DNA from: Aureococcus anophagefferens
Lineage: Eukaryota; Sar; Pelagophyceae; Pelagomonadales; Pelagomonadaceae
Length of the DNA stretch: 64,000 bases
Direction: 5' to 3'
NCBI RefSeq assembly: GCF_000186865.1
Contig: NW_008705575.1
Location: 402,152 to 466,151 of the forward strand
Below, one piece after another: positions 47,929-57,324 of the stretch (its first letter is position 1; each line of letters begins with the position of its first letter). The position numbers were made by a program, and so were the translations under genes. The notes beneath the pieces were generated by a model, which was given only the letters and a program-made list of their open reading frames with translations, searched no databases and was not told where the DNA came from.

Positions 47929-48765
47929 TTAGGGCGCGGGCGGCGGCGCCACGGGCAGGGGGAACTGGGCGAGGTAGTCCCGCTCGAGCTCGTGGAGCTC
48001 CGGCGCGCAGAGCACGAGGCAGTGGAGCGGCCCGCCGAAGTCGACGTTCCGGAGCTCGTCGAGCGTGCCGGCGACGATGAGCTCCGTCGGCTGGCCGAGG
48101 CGCGCGCAGCCCACGGCCATGGCGCCGCCAGTACAGACGCCGCCCTGGTGCTTCGCCTCGGCTTCCAACAAATTGTCGACGCACTGGTTCACGGTCATGA
48201 ACCGCGGCGGCAGGTACGTCGTGCGGCCCGTCTTCGCGAGCGCCTCGTAGTCCGGCTCCCGCACCTTGATGTCCAGCAAACAGAGCGTGTGCATGTTGCC
48301 CCTCGCGTTGTAGAGGACCTTGTCGTAGAACGACGTCGGCCGCCACTCGCCCTCGAAGAAGCAGATCGACACCGTCGCGCCGTAGCTGTAGAGCTGCAGC
48401 CCGCACTTGCCGACGGCGGCCATGACCGACGCGTTGAGGATGACCTCGACCTTGGCGCCCATGGCCCGCGCGCGGAGCGCGATGTCCGCGTGAGTCGTCG
48501 CGCACAAGGAATCGCCCACCACCAGCAGCGCGACGTCCGCGTCGACGCAGGACCCGATGATCTGGTCGCACTCCGACTCGACGGTGTCGCGGCTCGCGAC
48601 GCGCACGGGCCGCCCGTAGTAGGCCTCGAGCGCCTTGACGTCGACGCCGAGCACGCTCGTGTAGGACTCGAGCCAGACCTCGCTGCAGGCTTTCACGGCC
48701 TCGAGGCCGCGCACCGTGATGTCCTTCTCGTCGCCGAGGCCGAGGCCGATGAGGTAGAGGACCAT
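47929..48765 (-). CDS. DPH5: Diphthine methyl ester synthase (DPH5)
   Basis: 278 residues from the ATG at 48765. It is an SAM-dependent tetrapyrrole-methylase-fold enzyme of diphthamide synthesis on elongation factor 2. Landmarks are MVLYLIGLGLGDEKDITVRG, EVWLESYTSVLG, ALLVVGDSLCATTHADIALR, NASVMAAVGKCGLQLYSYG, TVSICFFEGEWRPTSFYDK and HTLCLLDIKVREPD. Most family members have GDPFxATTH where this has GDSLCATTH. Length is normal. Confidence 0.95.
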   Translation of the reverse strand: MVLYLIGLGLGDEKDITVRGLEAVKACSEVWLESYTSVLGVDVKALEAYYGRPVRVASRDTVESECDQIIGSCVDADVALLVVGDSLCATTHADIALRARAMGAKVEVILNASVMAAVGKCGLQLYSYGATVSICFFEGEWRPTSFYDKVLYNARGNMHTLCLLDIKVREPDYEALAKTGRTTYLPPRFMTVNQCVDNLLEAEAKHQGGVCTGGAMAVGCARLGQPTELIVAGTLDELRNVDFGGPLHCLVLCAPELHELERDYLAQFPLPVAPPPAP

Positions 48766-48820
48766 TGGCGTTATGGAGTTGCTGCCCGCACGTCGGCGCA
48801 GTGGCGGCGCTTCGGCACGG

Positions 48821-48980
48821 CTCGATCGATCGCCGGCTCGAAGCGGCACTTGAAGTTCAATTAAAAAACGACACCTTGCGTGCCCCTTGGAACCGCGGCA
48901 GCGACGGACGGCTCCTGCGTTTCGGGCGCCGGCAGCGTCTCGATCGATCGCCGCGCTCGTAGCGGCACTTGAAGTTCAAT
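48821..48980. repeat. Promoter-proximal repeat pair with TTGAAGTTCAA palindrome
   Basis: The sequence ctcgatcgatcgccg-gctcg-agcggcacttgaagttcaat occurs at 48821-48861 and again at 48939-48980, about 118 bp apart, with further similarity downstream (tgcgtgccc near 48878 and 49009). It lies between the DPH5 start and the SFT2 3' end, so it is probably in the DPH5 promoter. Confidence 0.6.
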
Positions 48981-49049
48981 CAACGGCACCCTCAGATCCT
49001 CAGGCTCTGCGTGCCCGGCCCGTTGGCGCCGCTTTCAGGTCCCCTCGTA

Positions 49050-49601
49050 TTACGCGCCCATGCCCGTGGCGTCGGCGCAGCAGCCCTTGCAGCAGTTCTT
49101 GACGAAGTCCCGCGCGAAGGGGATGTAGGAGATCATGTACCAGAAGAGCGCGATGGTCTGGACGCAGACGAGGAGGATGATGAGCCCCGCGCGCGCCGGG
49201 ATGCGCGCGTCGAAGAGCGCGACGAATAATGTCGCGCCGATGGCCACGAGATAGGTCGCCGTCGCGATGACGCGCGTCGGCGCGAGCATCGACTTGCACT
49301 GCTTGTACGGCCCCGCCAAAAAGAACGACGAGCAGATCGCGATGACGTTCCCCAGGCTGTAGGTCACGGCGAAGGGCTTCGGGTTTCCCCCGACGAGCTC
49401 GACGATGCGCATGAACGAGCCCAGCTCGACGACGACGCCGAGCGCGAAGCATAAGGAGAACCCGATCAAGCGCTGCTTCCAGCTGAGCCGCGGGCAGGCC
49501 TTGCAGCACTCCTCCTCGACCTGCTCGGCCACGGTCTGCGGTCTCGGCTCGCCCGTGAGGAGCGACCGCGTCGACGCCATGAGGTTGTCGAAGTCGGGCA
49601 T
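49050..49601 (-). CDS. SFT2-like vesicle transport membrane protein
   Basis: 183 residues. After an acidic Cys-containing N-terminus it follows the SFT2/Got1 pattern: LSWKQRLIGFSLCFALGVVV, FAVTYSLGNVIAICSSFFLA, GPYKQCKSMLAPTRVIATAT, then two more helices and the diagnostic FWYMISYIPFARDFVK. SFT2 proteins are four-helix Golgi proteins aiding fusion of endosome-derived vesicles. The ATG at 49601 is the last in-frame Met before conserved sequence. The Cys-rich end CCKGCC could be palmitoylated. Confidence 0.88.
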   Translation of the reverse strand: MPDFDNLMASTRSLLTGEPRPQTVAEQVEEECCKACPRLSWKQRLIGFSLCFALGVVVELGSFMRIVELVGGNPKPFAVTYSLGNVIAICSSFFLAGPYKQCKSMLAPTRVIATATYLVAIGATLFVALFDARIPARAGLIILLVCVQTIALFWYMISYIPFARDFVKNCCKGCCADATGMGA

Positions 49602-50234
49602 GGCTGCTGCTGCCCTGCCCGCGCGGGGGCTGCCTCTCTCGAGCGCGAGGGCTGCCCCGCTGACGCAATCGTTATGATACCGAATCTTTGGCATTTGAAA
49701 TCGGTCCGGGCCGCGCGAGCCGCAAGAGCCCGCGCGCGCGCCGCGGGTGGCCGAGAACACCCCGTCGCTGCGTGGGAGCCGGCGGCGCCGGGCGCGGCCG
49801 CAGATCGGATCGCCGGGCGAGTCCGCGGCGCATTGTTGTCGTCCGGAAGTCCCGCAGTGCATTCGGCTCGATCTGGACCCCCGGCGGCCCTCGGCGAAGG
49901 CTCGGCGAACGTTTCAGGCAGTCGCCGCTGAGCGAGCCGGCTTCGGCGACCAACGTCGCTCTTGGCCGTCGTGTCCTTACTACCGCACGGCCGCGCCGCG
50001 TCTTGAAGAACAGTGCCAAGTCCAGCGCGCGCCCCGCAAACTTTTAGCTCATTTTCCACGCGCTGCCGAGTACTCAAGACTGCACTACCGCTCACCGCTG
50101 CCACGCGATTCGGCTTCCCGAAGCGAACCCAAGATCCACGCGCACATCTGCGAGATTCGCACCGTTCTCAAGCACCGCCACGCTCCGTCGCCGCGCTGCG
50201 CCCGCCGCAGCCGCGCGGGGATGTGCTGAGCGGC
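49602..50234. promoter_or_regulatory. Divergent intergenic region, SFT2-like and TAZ genes
   Basis: 633 bp separating divergent starts. Open frames here are uninterrupted only because of base composition and show no family signal. No tRNA, repeat or introner end was recognised. Confidence 0.4.
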
Positions 50235-51143
50235 ATGCGCTTCCACCCGGGGAAGCCCGTGCCGCCGCGCAAGTCCTACCGCGAAGCGGAGCCGTGCTGC
50301 GCCGCGCCGTCCTGCTGGAGGAACCTTAAGCGCCCCGCGCCGACGCCCGGGAGCGCCAAGGCCGAGTGCGCCGCCCGCAAGAAGCGCCGCCAGCTCGCGC
50401 GGGGCCCGCGCGGCGAGCCGCGGCGCGGAACCGACGCCGCCGACATGTCGTCGTCCGCCGGCGCCGCGGCCGCCGCGGAGCCGATGAAGTGCGTCCCCTG
50501 CGACGCCTGCGCCCTGGGCACGCCCGAGGAGAAGGACTTCGGCCAGGCCCTGGGCGCGCGGGAGCGCGCGGAGATGGTCGCGCGCGCGCGCGTCATCGCC
50601 CGCAAGATCTGGTTCCTCCGCCACGCGGCGCTCTGCGAGAACCCGAAGGCCTGCCGCCTCGGCCCCTGCCGCAAGGCCGTCGAGCTCGTGACCCACATGC
50701 GGGCCTGCGGCGCCATGGCCGACCCGAGCCGGGGCTGCCGCGCGGCCGCGTGCGCGTCCGCGGCGCGCCTCGTGCACCACCCGCGGACGTGCGTCAAGGG
50801 CGCGGCCTGCGCGGTCTGCGCCATGGTGCGCCAGGCCGGCGCCTCCGGCCGGGGCCTCCTCCTGCGCAAGGACCTCGTGGCGAGCGCCGGCGGCGAGGCC
50901 GCGCCGCCGCCGCCGGCCGCGGTGACGCCGCAGACCTCGGCGGGCCTCCGCGTGCGCGCGTACTCGTCGCCGGACTTCCGCGCCTTCCCCGTGCCCGAGG
51001 ACAGCGCCGTCGACTTCGACAGCGACGGCTTCGCCAAGCCCGCGCCGCGGTCGCCCGTCCGCGAGCGCTCCTGCTCGAGCCTCGACGCGTTCGCCGCCGC
51101 CGCGTCGCCGCCGCCCGCGCCCGCCGTCGACGTCCACGCCTGA
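50235..51143 (+). CDS. TAZ-type zinc finger protein
   Basis: 302 residues from the ATG at 50235 (alternative ATG near 50446, beginning MSSSAGAA). The central part matches the TAZ fold of CBP/p300 and plant BT proteins: KIWFLRHAALCENPKACRLG, PCRKAVELVTHMRACG, CRAAACASAARLVHHPRTC and VKGAACAVCAMV. These give three H-x(3-4)-C...C-type zinc sites. TAZ domains bind transcription-factor activation segments. No acetyltransferase, BTB or bromodomain is present, so this is a short TAZ-only protein. The C-terminus is Ser/Pro-rich and likely disordered. Confidence 0.82.
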   Translation: MRFHPGKPVPPRKSYREAEPCCAAPSCWRNLKRPAPTPGSAKAECAARKKRRQLARGPRGEPRRGTDAADMSSSAGAAAAAEPMKCVPCDACALGTPEEKDFGQALGARERAEMVARARVIARKIWFLRHAALCENPKACRLGPCRKAVELVTHMRACGAMADPSRGCRAAACASAARLVHHPRTCVKGAACAVCAMVRQAGASGRGLLLRKDLVASAGGEAAPPPPAAVTPQTSAGLRVRAYSSPDFRAFPVPEDSAVDFDSDGFAKPAPRSPVRERSCSSLDAFAAAASPPPAPAVDVHA

Positions 51144-51385
51144 GGCGCGGCGCTCGACGCGCCCGCCGGAAGCGCCCGCCGCCGCGCCCCCGCGACACTT
51201 CGCGGCCGCCGCCGCGGCCGGCCCGGCGCGGCCCCCGCGGGCCCGCCGAGACGACCCACCACAAAAAACATCGTTGAAATGAACCTCCCTTGCTCGCCCC
51301 GTGTACTAAACCCCCCTTTGTTCTGCTCCCATCGGGTGTTAAACTTCGATTCTGAATTGGCGGGGTGGTCTTCGAGATGGTCTGC

Positions 51386-53278
51386 TCACTGGAGCTGCGT
51401 GGACGTCGGGGGCTTGACGCCCTCGTCGTCGAAGGACGTGCGGTGGGAGAACTTGCGGAAGAGCTTCTGCATGGAGTCGCCCTTCTTGTAGTCGAGCTTG
51501 GACTCGGGGACGGCGGTCTCGGCGATGCGCTTGGGCACGTACTTGCGGTCGTCGTCGTCGCCGAGGTCCGGCACGAGCGGCGGCCTGGGCAGGACAAGGG
51601 AGATTCAACGTCGCTTCAACGTGAGTGTTCCGCGCGCGCGCGTCACGAGAAAAACATCCACGCGTCGAGACCGCTCCGAGAGATGATCGCTCGTCCAAAA
51701 ATCAGCCGAAACGAGTGGAAATCGGCCGAGAAAGGAGCCTTTGAAGTTGGGAATTTCGCTCTCTTGTCCTGCCCTGGCGGCGGCGGTATTTTGCAGGCCT
51801 CGAGCTTGGCCCAGTCGTAGGACGCGTAGAGCTTGGCGTGGCCCAGCGTCTTGAGGCTGCTGAGGCGCGTCGTCGGCCGCTTCTGGAGCATGGACCGGAG
51901 CACGTCGAGCGTCTCGGGCGCCCAGTCGGGGTCGTAGCGCGGCTTCGACTTGACGATGCGCCAGAGCCTGTGCCGAAACCAAATCTTCAACCCGACTTCA
52001 ATGTGAGCGTATTCGAACGATTTGGACCAGACTCTTTCACTGTGCTTCGAGAACTCGACGAGAGCGATCGATCCGTCCAAAAATCAGCCGAATCGACTTT
52101 GATTTGACCGAGCTAGAGAATTCTCAAGTTTGGTGGGGACCCCCCAAACCAGTGGTTGGTTTCGGCACAGGCCAGAGCATCTTGTCCTCCTCGGCGGCGT
52201 CGAAGGGCAGGCGGCCCTTGAGCATGGTGAAGAAGAGGACGCCCAAAGCCCACCAGTCGACGGCGAAGTCGTAGGGCTGCGCTAAAAGCATCTCGGGCGC
52301 CATGTACGCGGGCGTGCCGACGATCGACTTCGTCGTCGCGAGGAGCGGCGGCGCCGGGCCCGTCGTGTTGGGCGCGAGGCCCGCGGCGATGGCGTCGGCG
52401 CCCGGCGGGCGCGTCGTCGCCGGCGGCTGGTCGCCCGCGCGGCAGTCCGCGAGCGGCATGGGCTTGACGCGCTTCGACGCGCCGAAGTCGGACACCGCGC
52501 AGTGGCCCGACGCGTGCATGAGCACGTTCTCCAGCTTCAGGTCGCGGTGGATGATGCCGTGGCTGTGGAGGTGGGCGATGCCCAGCCCGATCTCCGCGAC
52601 GTAGAACGCCGCGCGCGCCTCGCCGAAGCCCCGGCCGTCCTCGCGGAGGCTGATGTTCACGTGCGTGTGGAGCGACCCGCCGGGGCAGTAGTCGACGACG
52701 AGGACCAGCTTGTCCTTCTCCTGGAAGCTGTGGTAGAGCTTGAGGAGGAAGGGGTGGTCGAACTCGCCGAGGATGTTCCGCTCGAGCATCGTGGCTTTGA
52801 TGAACGACTCGCCCGCGCTCTTTAGGTGCGCCTTCGGGATGATCTTCGCCGCGTAGACGCCCTTGCCGTTGGGGCCGCTCAGGTGGCCGCTCTTCGCCCG
52901 CACGAGCAGCACCTTGCTGAAGCCGCCCTCGCCGACGAGGTGCAGCATCTCGTAGGACACGGCGGAGCTCGGGTCGCGCAAGACGCCGTCGTCGCGCGCC
53001 TCGCCGCCCGGGCCGCCCTCGTCGACGGCCTCGAGGGCCGCGCCGCAGCCGCAGAGGAAGCCCCCGCCCTTCTTCTTCTTTTTGGGGACCTGCTTCTTGG
53101 GCGGGGCGCCGCTCGGCGCGCGGCCCGCCGGCGGCGGCTGCGTGCCGGGGTCCGGCTCCAGGCCCTGGCGGCGCGAGTTGTTGTACGACGATTTCTTCGC
53201 GGTCTGGCTGATGAGGTTGAGGATCGCCGCATCGTCGGCGGTCGTGCCGACCTGGTCGGGGTCGCCGCCGTCGGCCAT
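51386..53278 (-). CDS. AGC-family Ser/Thr protein kinase
   Basis: Exons 53278-52179, 51967-51785 and 51584-51386 sum to 493 residues. A basic patch (KKQVPKKKKK, 61-70) and Cys pair may aid membrane binding. The catalytic domain is complete: VGEGGFSKV (115-123), Lys145 (VYAAKII), Glu166, HRDLKLEN (Asp246), DFG (Asp264), GTPAYMAPE and VDWWALGVL. An insertion of about 35 residues lies in the activation region. The C-terminal tail keeps the AGC pattern IPPPLVPDL and a hydrophobic-motif-like FRKFSH. Best fit is a PKA/PKC/S6K-type kinase. The sequence starting 53305 begins with GTG, so 53278 is the first ATG. Both introns are introners, of two families. Confidence 0.92.
51585..51784 (-). mobile_element. 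Introner family A, copy 4 (200 nt, GC-AG) in AGC kinase
   Basis: The duplication GCCGCCGC is perfect. Coding-strand ends are CAGGGCAGGACAAGAGAGCG and ...CCTTGTCCTGCCCAG. Terminal repeats match over about 17 nt with two differences. Removal restores EACKIPPPLVPDLGDDDD, the AGC tail motif. Confidence 0.94.
51968..52178 (-). mobile_element. Introner family B, copy 2 (211 nt, GC-AG), youngest-looking
   Basis: The duplication GCTCTGGC is perfect, with 15-nt perfect terminal inverted repeats CTGTGCCGAAACCAA and TTGGTTTCGGCACAG. Splicing restores EEDKMLWRIVKSKPRYDP in the kinase C-lobe. Its interior runs opposite to the other three family B copies relative to transcription. Confidence 0.95.
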
Positions 53279-53366
53279 TGCAGCCAAAAACTCGCCTCGA
53301 TTCACCGCATTCCCAACTCAAGAGATTTAGCGACCCAAGTTGACCAAGGGTTGCAGTGTCGTCGAA

Positions 53367-54773
53367 TTAGTCGTCGGGCCGCAGGCGCAGGTGGAGGACC
53401 CAGATGGCCTCGTCGTGCTCGTTCTCCCAGCGCACGTCCGCGTTCTTCAGCCGCGGGTCCTTCCGCCGCGGCGCCGCCACCGCGCAAACGCGGTCGAGCG
53501 CGAGGCCCGACGACGACGCGCGCCGCAGGAAGAGGCAGCACGCGCAGTGGCCGATGTCGCAGGGCTTCTTCAGGGGCGTCACCCGCGGCCGCGCGCAGGG
53601 CGCCGTCGTGAGGAGCGCGACGCCGTCGCGGCCGAAGGTCGCCGCGGAGAGCAAGCGGCGGTAGACCTCGCGCGCGAGATCCGCCTGCGAGTCGAGGATG
53701 TGCAGCAGCTCCGCGCCGACCACGAGGAACGTCTCCCGCGGCCCCACGACACCCAAGTCGAAGCCGTCGACGTCGTCCTCGTGGTCCCAGCGCACGCGCC
53801 GCGCGTCCACGGAGCAGCCCGCGTCCGCCGCGGCGTCGTAGTTGAGCGCCAGATTCCACGCGGCCAGGTTCAGGTGCGCGTCGCTCAGCGTCACGTGCCT
53901 CGCGCCGCGCGCCGCTAATAGCAACCCGAGGTAGCCCGACCCGCAGCCGAGCTCGAACGCGCGGAAGTTTTTGGACCCGAACGTCGCGGAGACGTGGTCC
54001 GCGAGCGCCACCGCCCCGGGCCAGACGCCGTACTCGTTGCCGAGGTCCGCGCGCTGGACGATCTCGAGGTCGACGCCGTCCTCGACGTGCCGCAGCGTCG
54101 TGTCGTGCGGCGGCAGGGGCGCGGCGACGACGTCCGTCGCCGCCGCCGTCGCGAAGCACTCGTAGACGGCGACGCCGCCCTCCCGGAAGATCTCCCGGAC
54201 CTCGAAGCGGCAGGCGCTCAGGCACGCGGCGTAGCGACACGAGTGTGCGTCCGCCTCGTCCAACGCGACGTAGAGCGCCGGCTTCCCCGCGCCGTCGCCG
54301 CGGCACCAGCGCCGCAGCGTCGCGAGCGACAGGCCCGCGTCGGCGCCGACGTCGCAGACGAGCACCACGTCCACGCCACCGTCCCGCGCCGTGAACGCGC
54401 CCCAGTCGAAGTCGACGACGGCCAGCGCGGTCCGCGGGAGACCGAGGTCGCGCGCGGCGCGGTCCGCGGACCGCCGGCAGCCGCCGCCGCGGCCCTCGAC
54501 GGCGAGGAGCGCCGCGCTCCGGGCGCCGCCGGCCGCGGCGGCGAGGCCGGCGAGGCCCGACGACGCGCCGAGCTCCACGACGCGCTTGCCGGCGACGGCG
54601 CCGGGGCCCAGGACGCCGCCGGCGCAGAGCTGGGACGCGAGGGCGAGGGCGCCGGCGCCCACGGCGTCGTCGACGCCGACCCAGACGTCGTCGCGGATGT
54701 TCACGCGCGTGCCGCCGTCGCCCCAGACGTCGTCGAAGTCCAACGCGGCTGCCCTTTCGAGGATGGCAGCCAT
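53367..54773 (-). CDS. Tandem class I methyltransferase (METTL21/methyltransf_16-like)
   Basis: 468 residues containing two Rossmann-type methyltransferase modules. The first has GKRVVELGASSGLAGLAAAA and VDVVLVCDVGAD; the second has FRAFELGCGSGYLGLLLAAR, HVTLSDAHLNLAAWNLALN and FLVVGAELLHI. The E-L-G-C/A-S/G-G-x-x-G motif and the aspartate-rich post-motif II strand fit protein-lysine methyltransferases of the METTL21/FAM86 kind. Tandem modules in one chain are less common; whether the first (SSG rather than GSG) is active is unknown. Cys-rich GHCACCLFL lies near the end. The ATG at 54773 diverges from CTF8. Confidence 0.72.
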   Translation of the reverse strand: MAAILERAAALDFDDVWGDGGTRVNIRDDVWVGVDDAVGAGALALASQLCAGGVLGPGAVAGKRVVELGASSGLAGLAAAAGGARSAALLAVEGRGGGCRRSADRAARDLGLPRTALAVVDFDWGAFTARDGGVDVVLVCDVGADAGLSLATLRRWCRGDGAGKPALYVALDEADAHSCRYAACLSACRFEVREIFREGGVAVYECFATAAATDVVAAPLPPHDTTLRHVEDGVDLEIVQRADLGNEYGVWPGAVALADHVSATFGSKNFRAFELGCGSGYLGLLLAARGARHVTLSDAHLNLAAWNLALNYDAAADAGCSVDARRVRWDHEDDVDGFDLGVVGPRETFLVVGAELLHILDSQADLAREVYRRLLSAATFGRDGVALLTTAPCARPRVTPLKKPCDIGHCACCLFLRRASSSGLALDRVCAVAAPRRKDPRLKNADVRWENEHDEAIWVLHLRLRPDD

Positions 54774-54947
54774 CGTCCGCCGGTTCAACGTCGCAGACAG
54801 GCCAAAAGAGCCCCTTTCAAACGAGCTATAGAAGCCTCCCTCCGCGGCCCGCGGCGCCCGCATAAAACCCAAGCAAACCCGCGCGCGCACGTCGTCGCCG
54901 CGCCGCCGCAGAGCTCCTGCGCATCGCACGTCTTGAAAAACCGAGCG

Positions 54948-55310
54948 ATGGGCGACGACGCCCCGCCGGCGAAGCGGCGGCGCACGGGCGCCGTCGTGCC
55001 CATCGTGAGCGACGGCGGCATGGCCCGCGAGTACAGCATGTTCGAGCTCCAGGGCACGCTGGAGCGCCACGGCGTGCCCTTCGACGGCGAGGAGCTCGGC
55101 ACGCTCGAGGTCGTCGCGTCCAAGCCCTTCCTGACCATCGGCATCCACCGCCTCGAGGGCAAGTTCGTCGACCTCAAGAAGCCGCTCGTCGTCCTCGACC
55201 CGGCGCCGGGCGACGGCAAGACCTTCACCGTCGCGGGCGTCGTGCGGCGCAAGGCGCTCTTCAAGCTGCGGCCCAAGGTGCTCATCAAGAAGAACCCCGA
55301 CGCCGCGTAA
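54948..55310 (+). CDS. CTF8: Chromosome transmission fidelity protein 8 (CTF8)
   Basis: 120 residues. Conserved family order is seen: YSMFELQGTLERHG, LGTLEVVASKPFLTIGIHRL, EGKFVDLKKPLVVLDP and FTVAGVVRRKALFKLRPKVL. CTF8 pairs with DCC1 and CTF18 in the alternative clamp loader that supports sister-chromatid cohesion. The N-terminal KRRR patch may be a nuclear signal. Length is typical. Its stop lies 6 bp before the convergent FkbM gene's stop. Confidence 0.88.
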   Translation: MGDDAPPAKRRRTGAVVPIVSDGGMAREYSMFELQGTLERHGVPFDGEELGTLEVVASKPFLTIGIHRLEGKFVDLKKPLVVLDPAPGDGKTFTVAGVVRRKALFKLRPKVLIKKNPDAA

Positions 55311-55316
55311 CGAACC

Positions 55317-56305
55317 TTACCCGTCGCCCGCGCGAAGGACGTCGGCGGCCCAGGCGCCGGGCCGCGCGCAGGGCGCGCCGGCGGGCATGTCGACGACGGG
55401 GCAGGGCGCGGGGAAGGGCGCGCGGACGAGGTGGTCGAGGCACGGCGCGGGGAGCCGCGGCGCGAGGTCCCGGCGCACGAAGAGCGAGTCCTGGAAGCGC
55501 AGCGCTTCGCCCGCCGGGTCGTGGAGCTCGCCGTAGCCCGCCTTCGCCAGCAGCGCGCGGAGCTCGGCCATGGCGGCGCCGAGCCCGCCGCCGGGCTCGC
55601 GCTGGCGCTCGAGGAGCACGACCGCCGGCCGGTGCTTCGCGAAGTCGAAGCCCCGGAGCGCCGCGAGCTCGCAGCCCTCGCCTAGAGACGCTGCGTGAGA
55701 GGTTGATTAACGCGGAAAGACGCGGGGAACATCTCACAATCGGCGCAGAGCAGGTCGACGCCGGAGACGCCGCGCCGCGCGAGCATGCCGTCGAGCGTCG
55801 CCGTCCGCACGGGCTTCGCGCGCGCGTCGCCGCGCGCGTCGGCGACGGTGTGGCGGCAGCTTCCGCCGCTGCACTCGTGGTGGAAGACCTCGCGGTCCTC
55901 GAGATCGCTCAGCGCCGCGTGCGCGCAGCCCGCGCGGCCCCGGAGCCGGCAGCGCCGGTTCCCGCGGAGGCCCGCCCAGTCGTCGCCGCCGGCCTCCACG
56001 AGCAGGCCCTCCCAGCCGAGCGCGCGCTCGAAGAAGAGCGTGTTGCTGTGCTTGAGGCCGTCGCGGGCGCCGAACTCGACGAAAATGCCGTCGGGCGTCG
56101 GCAGGTGCGCGAAGACGTTGCGGTAGATCCAGCGGTCCTGGTTGCACTGGGCGCCGGCATTCGGAGGAGCGTAGGCGACCGACGGTCCTGCGGCTCCTGC
56201 GGCTCCTGCGGCTCCTGCGGCCCTGCGGCGGTCCTGCGGCTCCTGCGCGCTCGCATCGATGGTGTACAGGAGCAGGTACGCCAAAGCGCGCACCATCGTG
56301 ATCAT
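55317..56305 (-). CDS. FkbM-family methyltransferase, secretory
   Basis: Exons 56305-55738 and 55681-55317 give 310 residues. The leader MITMVRALAYLLLYTIDASA is a signal peptide or anchor, followed by a GCA-rich repeat coding (AGA)n. The catalytic part shows QDRWIYRNVFAHLPTPDGIF, VEFGARDGLKHSNTLFFERA, LGWEGLLVEAGGDDWAGLRG and, across the intron, DLLCADCEGCELAALRGFDF, the FkbM LSLDxEGxExxVL motif. FkbM enzymes O-methylate sugars or metabolites. The 56-nt intron (55682-55737) has a classic GTGAG donor and TCTCTAG acceptor. Confidence 0.83.
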
Positions 56306-56420
56306 AAATGGTGCAACAAGAGAGTTCAAGCAAACCAGAAACGCCAAAAAGTACAGCACATTCAGCGCAGCAGCATGGTCGCTTAGCCTCGCGGTGTCCC
56401 AGCTCACCGACGGCGCACCA

Positions 56421-57224
56421 ATGGCGAGCGCCGCCGCCCGGGCGGAGCGCGCGGCGCGCGTGCGCGGCGAGGACCCGCGCAAGCCGCCGCCCACGGCCAA
56501 GCCCACGGCCAAGCCCACGACCGCCGGTCCGTCGCCGTCGAAGGACCACAAGTGGCTGGGCGCCGTCACGGACCGGGAAGGCGTCGCCGTGAACTGCCCC
56601 GTCTGCGGCACGACCTTCTTCTGCCGCGGCTTCGCGACGACGCGCTCCGTCTGCGGCGCGTGCTCCGCGCGCGTCGCGTCGACGCGCGTCTCGTCGATGG
56701 ACGGCGCGGTGCAGATCTGGCAGCGCGCCATCGCGCAGGAGCGCGGCGGCGGCCGCGTCCTGCGGACGCCGCGCGAGGCGGAGCAGCCGGCGGCGGCGCC
56801 GAAGCCGCCGCCGGAGTTCGACGACGAGCTCGACCGCAAGCTCGCGGGCTTCGTGGACCGGGGCAAGCGCCGCTACCGGCCCTACGACCGGTCCAAGGAC
56901 CACGCCAAGGGCTGGACGTCGGCGGCGGGCGACGCGCCGCCGGCGACGCCGACGCTCGCGCAGCCGGCCAAGCGGCAGTCGCGGTCGCTGCCCAGGCTCG
57001 AGCCGCCGCCGGCGACCGCGCGCGCGCCGCCGCCGACGGCGCCGGACTGCCGCACGGCGCCGCCGCTGCCCGCCGTGCCCACGGCGCGGGGCGCGCCGGC
57101 GCCCGAGGCGAAGCGGCCGCCCGCGACGGCCCCGATCCTCGTCGGCGACCGCGAGACGCGCTACGCGCTGCGCAAGGCGCGCTGGCAGCAGAAGGCCAGC
57201 CGGTCGCGGCTCACCATCATCTAA
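56421..57224 (+). CDS. Hypothetical protein with a CxxC...CxxC zinc ribbon
   Basis: 267 residues from the ATG at 56421. A Lys/Pro repeat (PTAKPTAKPTTAGPSPS) leads to a likely zinc ribbon, VNCPVCGTTFFCRGF and SVCGACSARV (about 65-95). A helical acidic part (FDDELDRKLAGFVDRGKRRY) and a long Pro/Ala-rich region follow, ending YALRKARWQQKASRSRLTII. No family recognised. The last 25 residues are basic and helical and could be a binding or localisation segment. Confidence 0.6.
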   Translation: MASAAARAERAARVRGEDPRKPPPTAKPTAKPTTAGPSPSKDHKWLGAVTDREGVAVNCPVCGTTFFCRGFATTRSVCGACSARVASTRVSSMDGAVQIWQRAIAQERGGGRVLRTPREAEQPAAAPKPPPEFDDELDRKLAGFVDRGKRRYRPYDRSKDHAKGWTSAAGDAPPATPTLAQPAKRQSRSLPRLEPPPATARAPPPTAPDCRTAPPLPAVPTARGAPAPEAKRPPATAPILVGDRETRYALRKARWQQKASRSRLTII

Positions 57225-57324
57225 GCTGGCGCGTGTCGATCGCACCCCGGGAGGCCGGGTTGTGGGGATGGTACTGGGTGCAACAAGCCGATTGAAGCTC
57301 TAAATTGAAGCTCTGCGGCGAGGC

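Noticed and set aside
55682..55737. FkbM-gene intron as an introner
   Set aside because: It is 56 nt with a classic GTGAG donor. The supposed duplication (GTGAGATG/GCGAGGGC) matches at only 5 of 8, and no family sequence is present.
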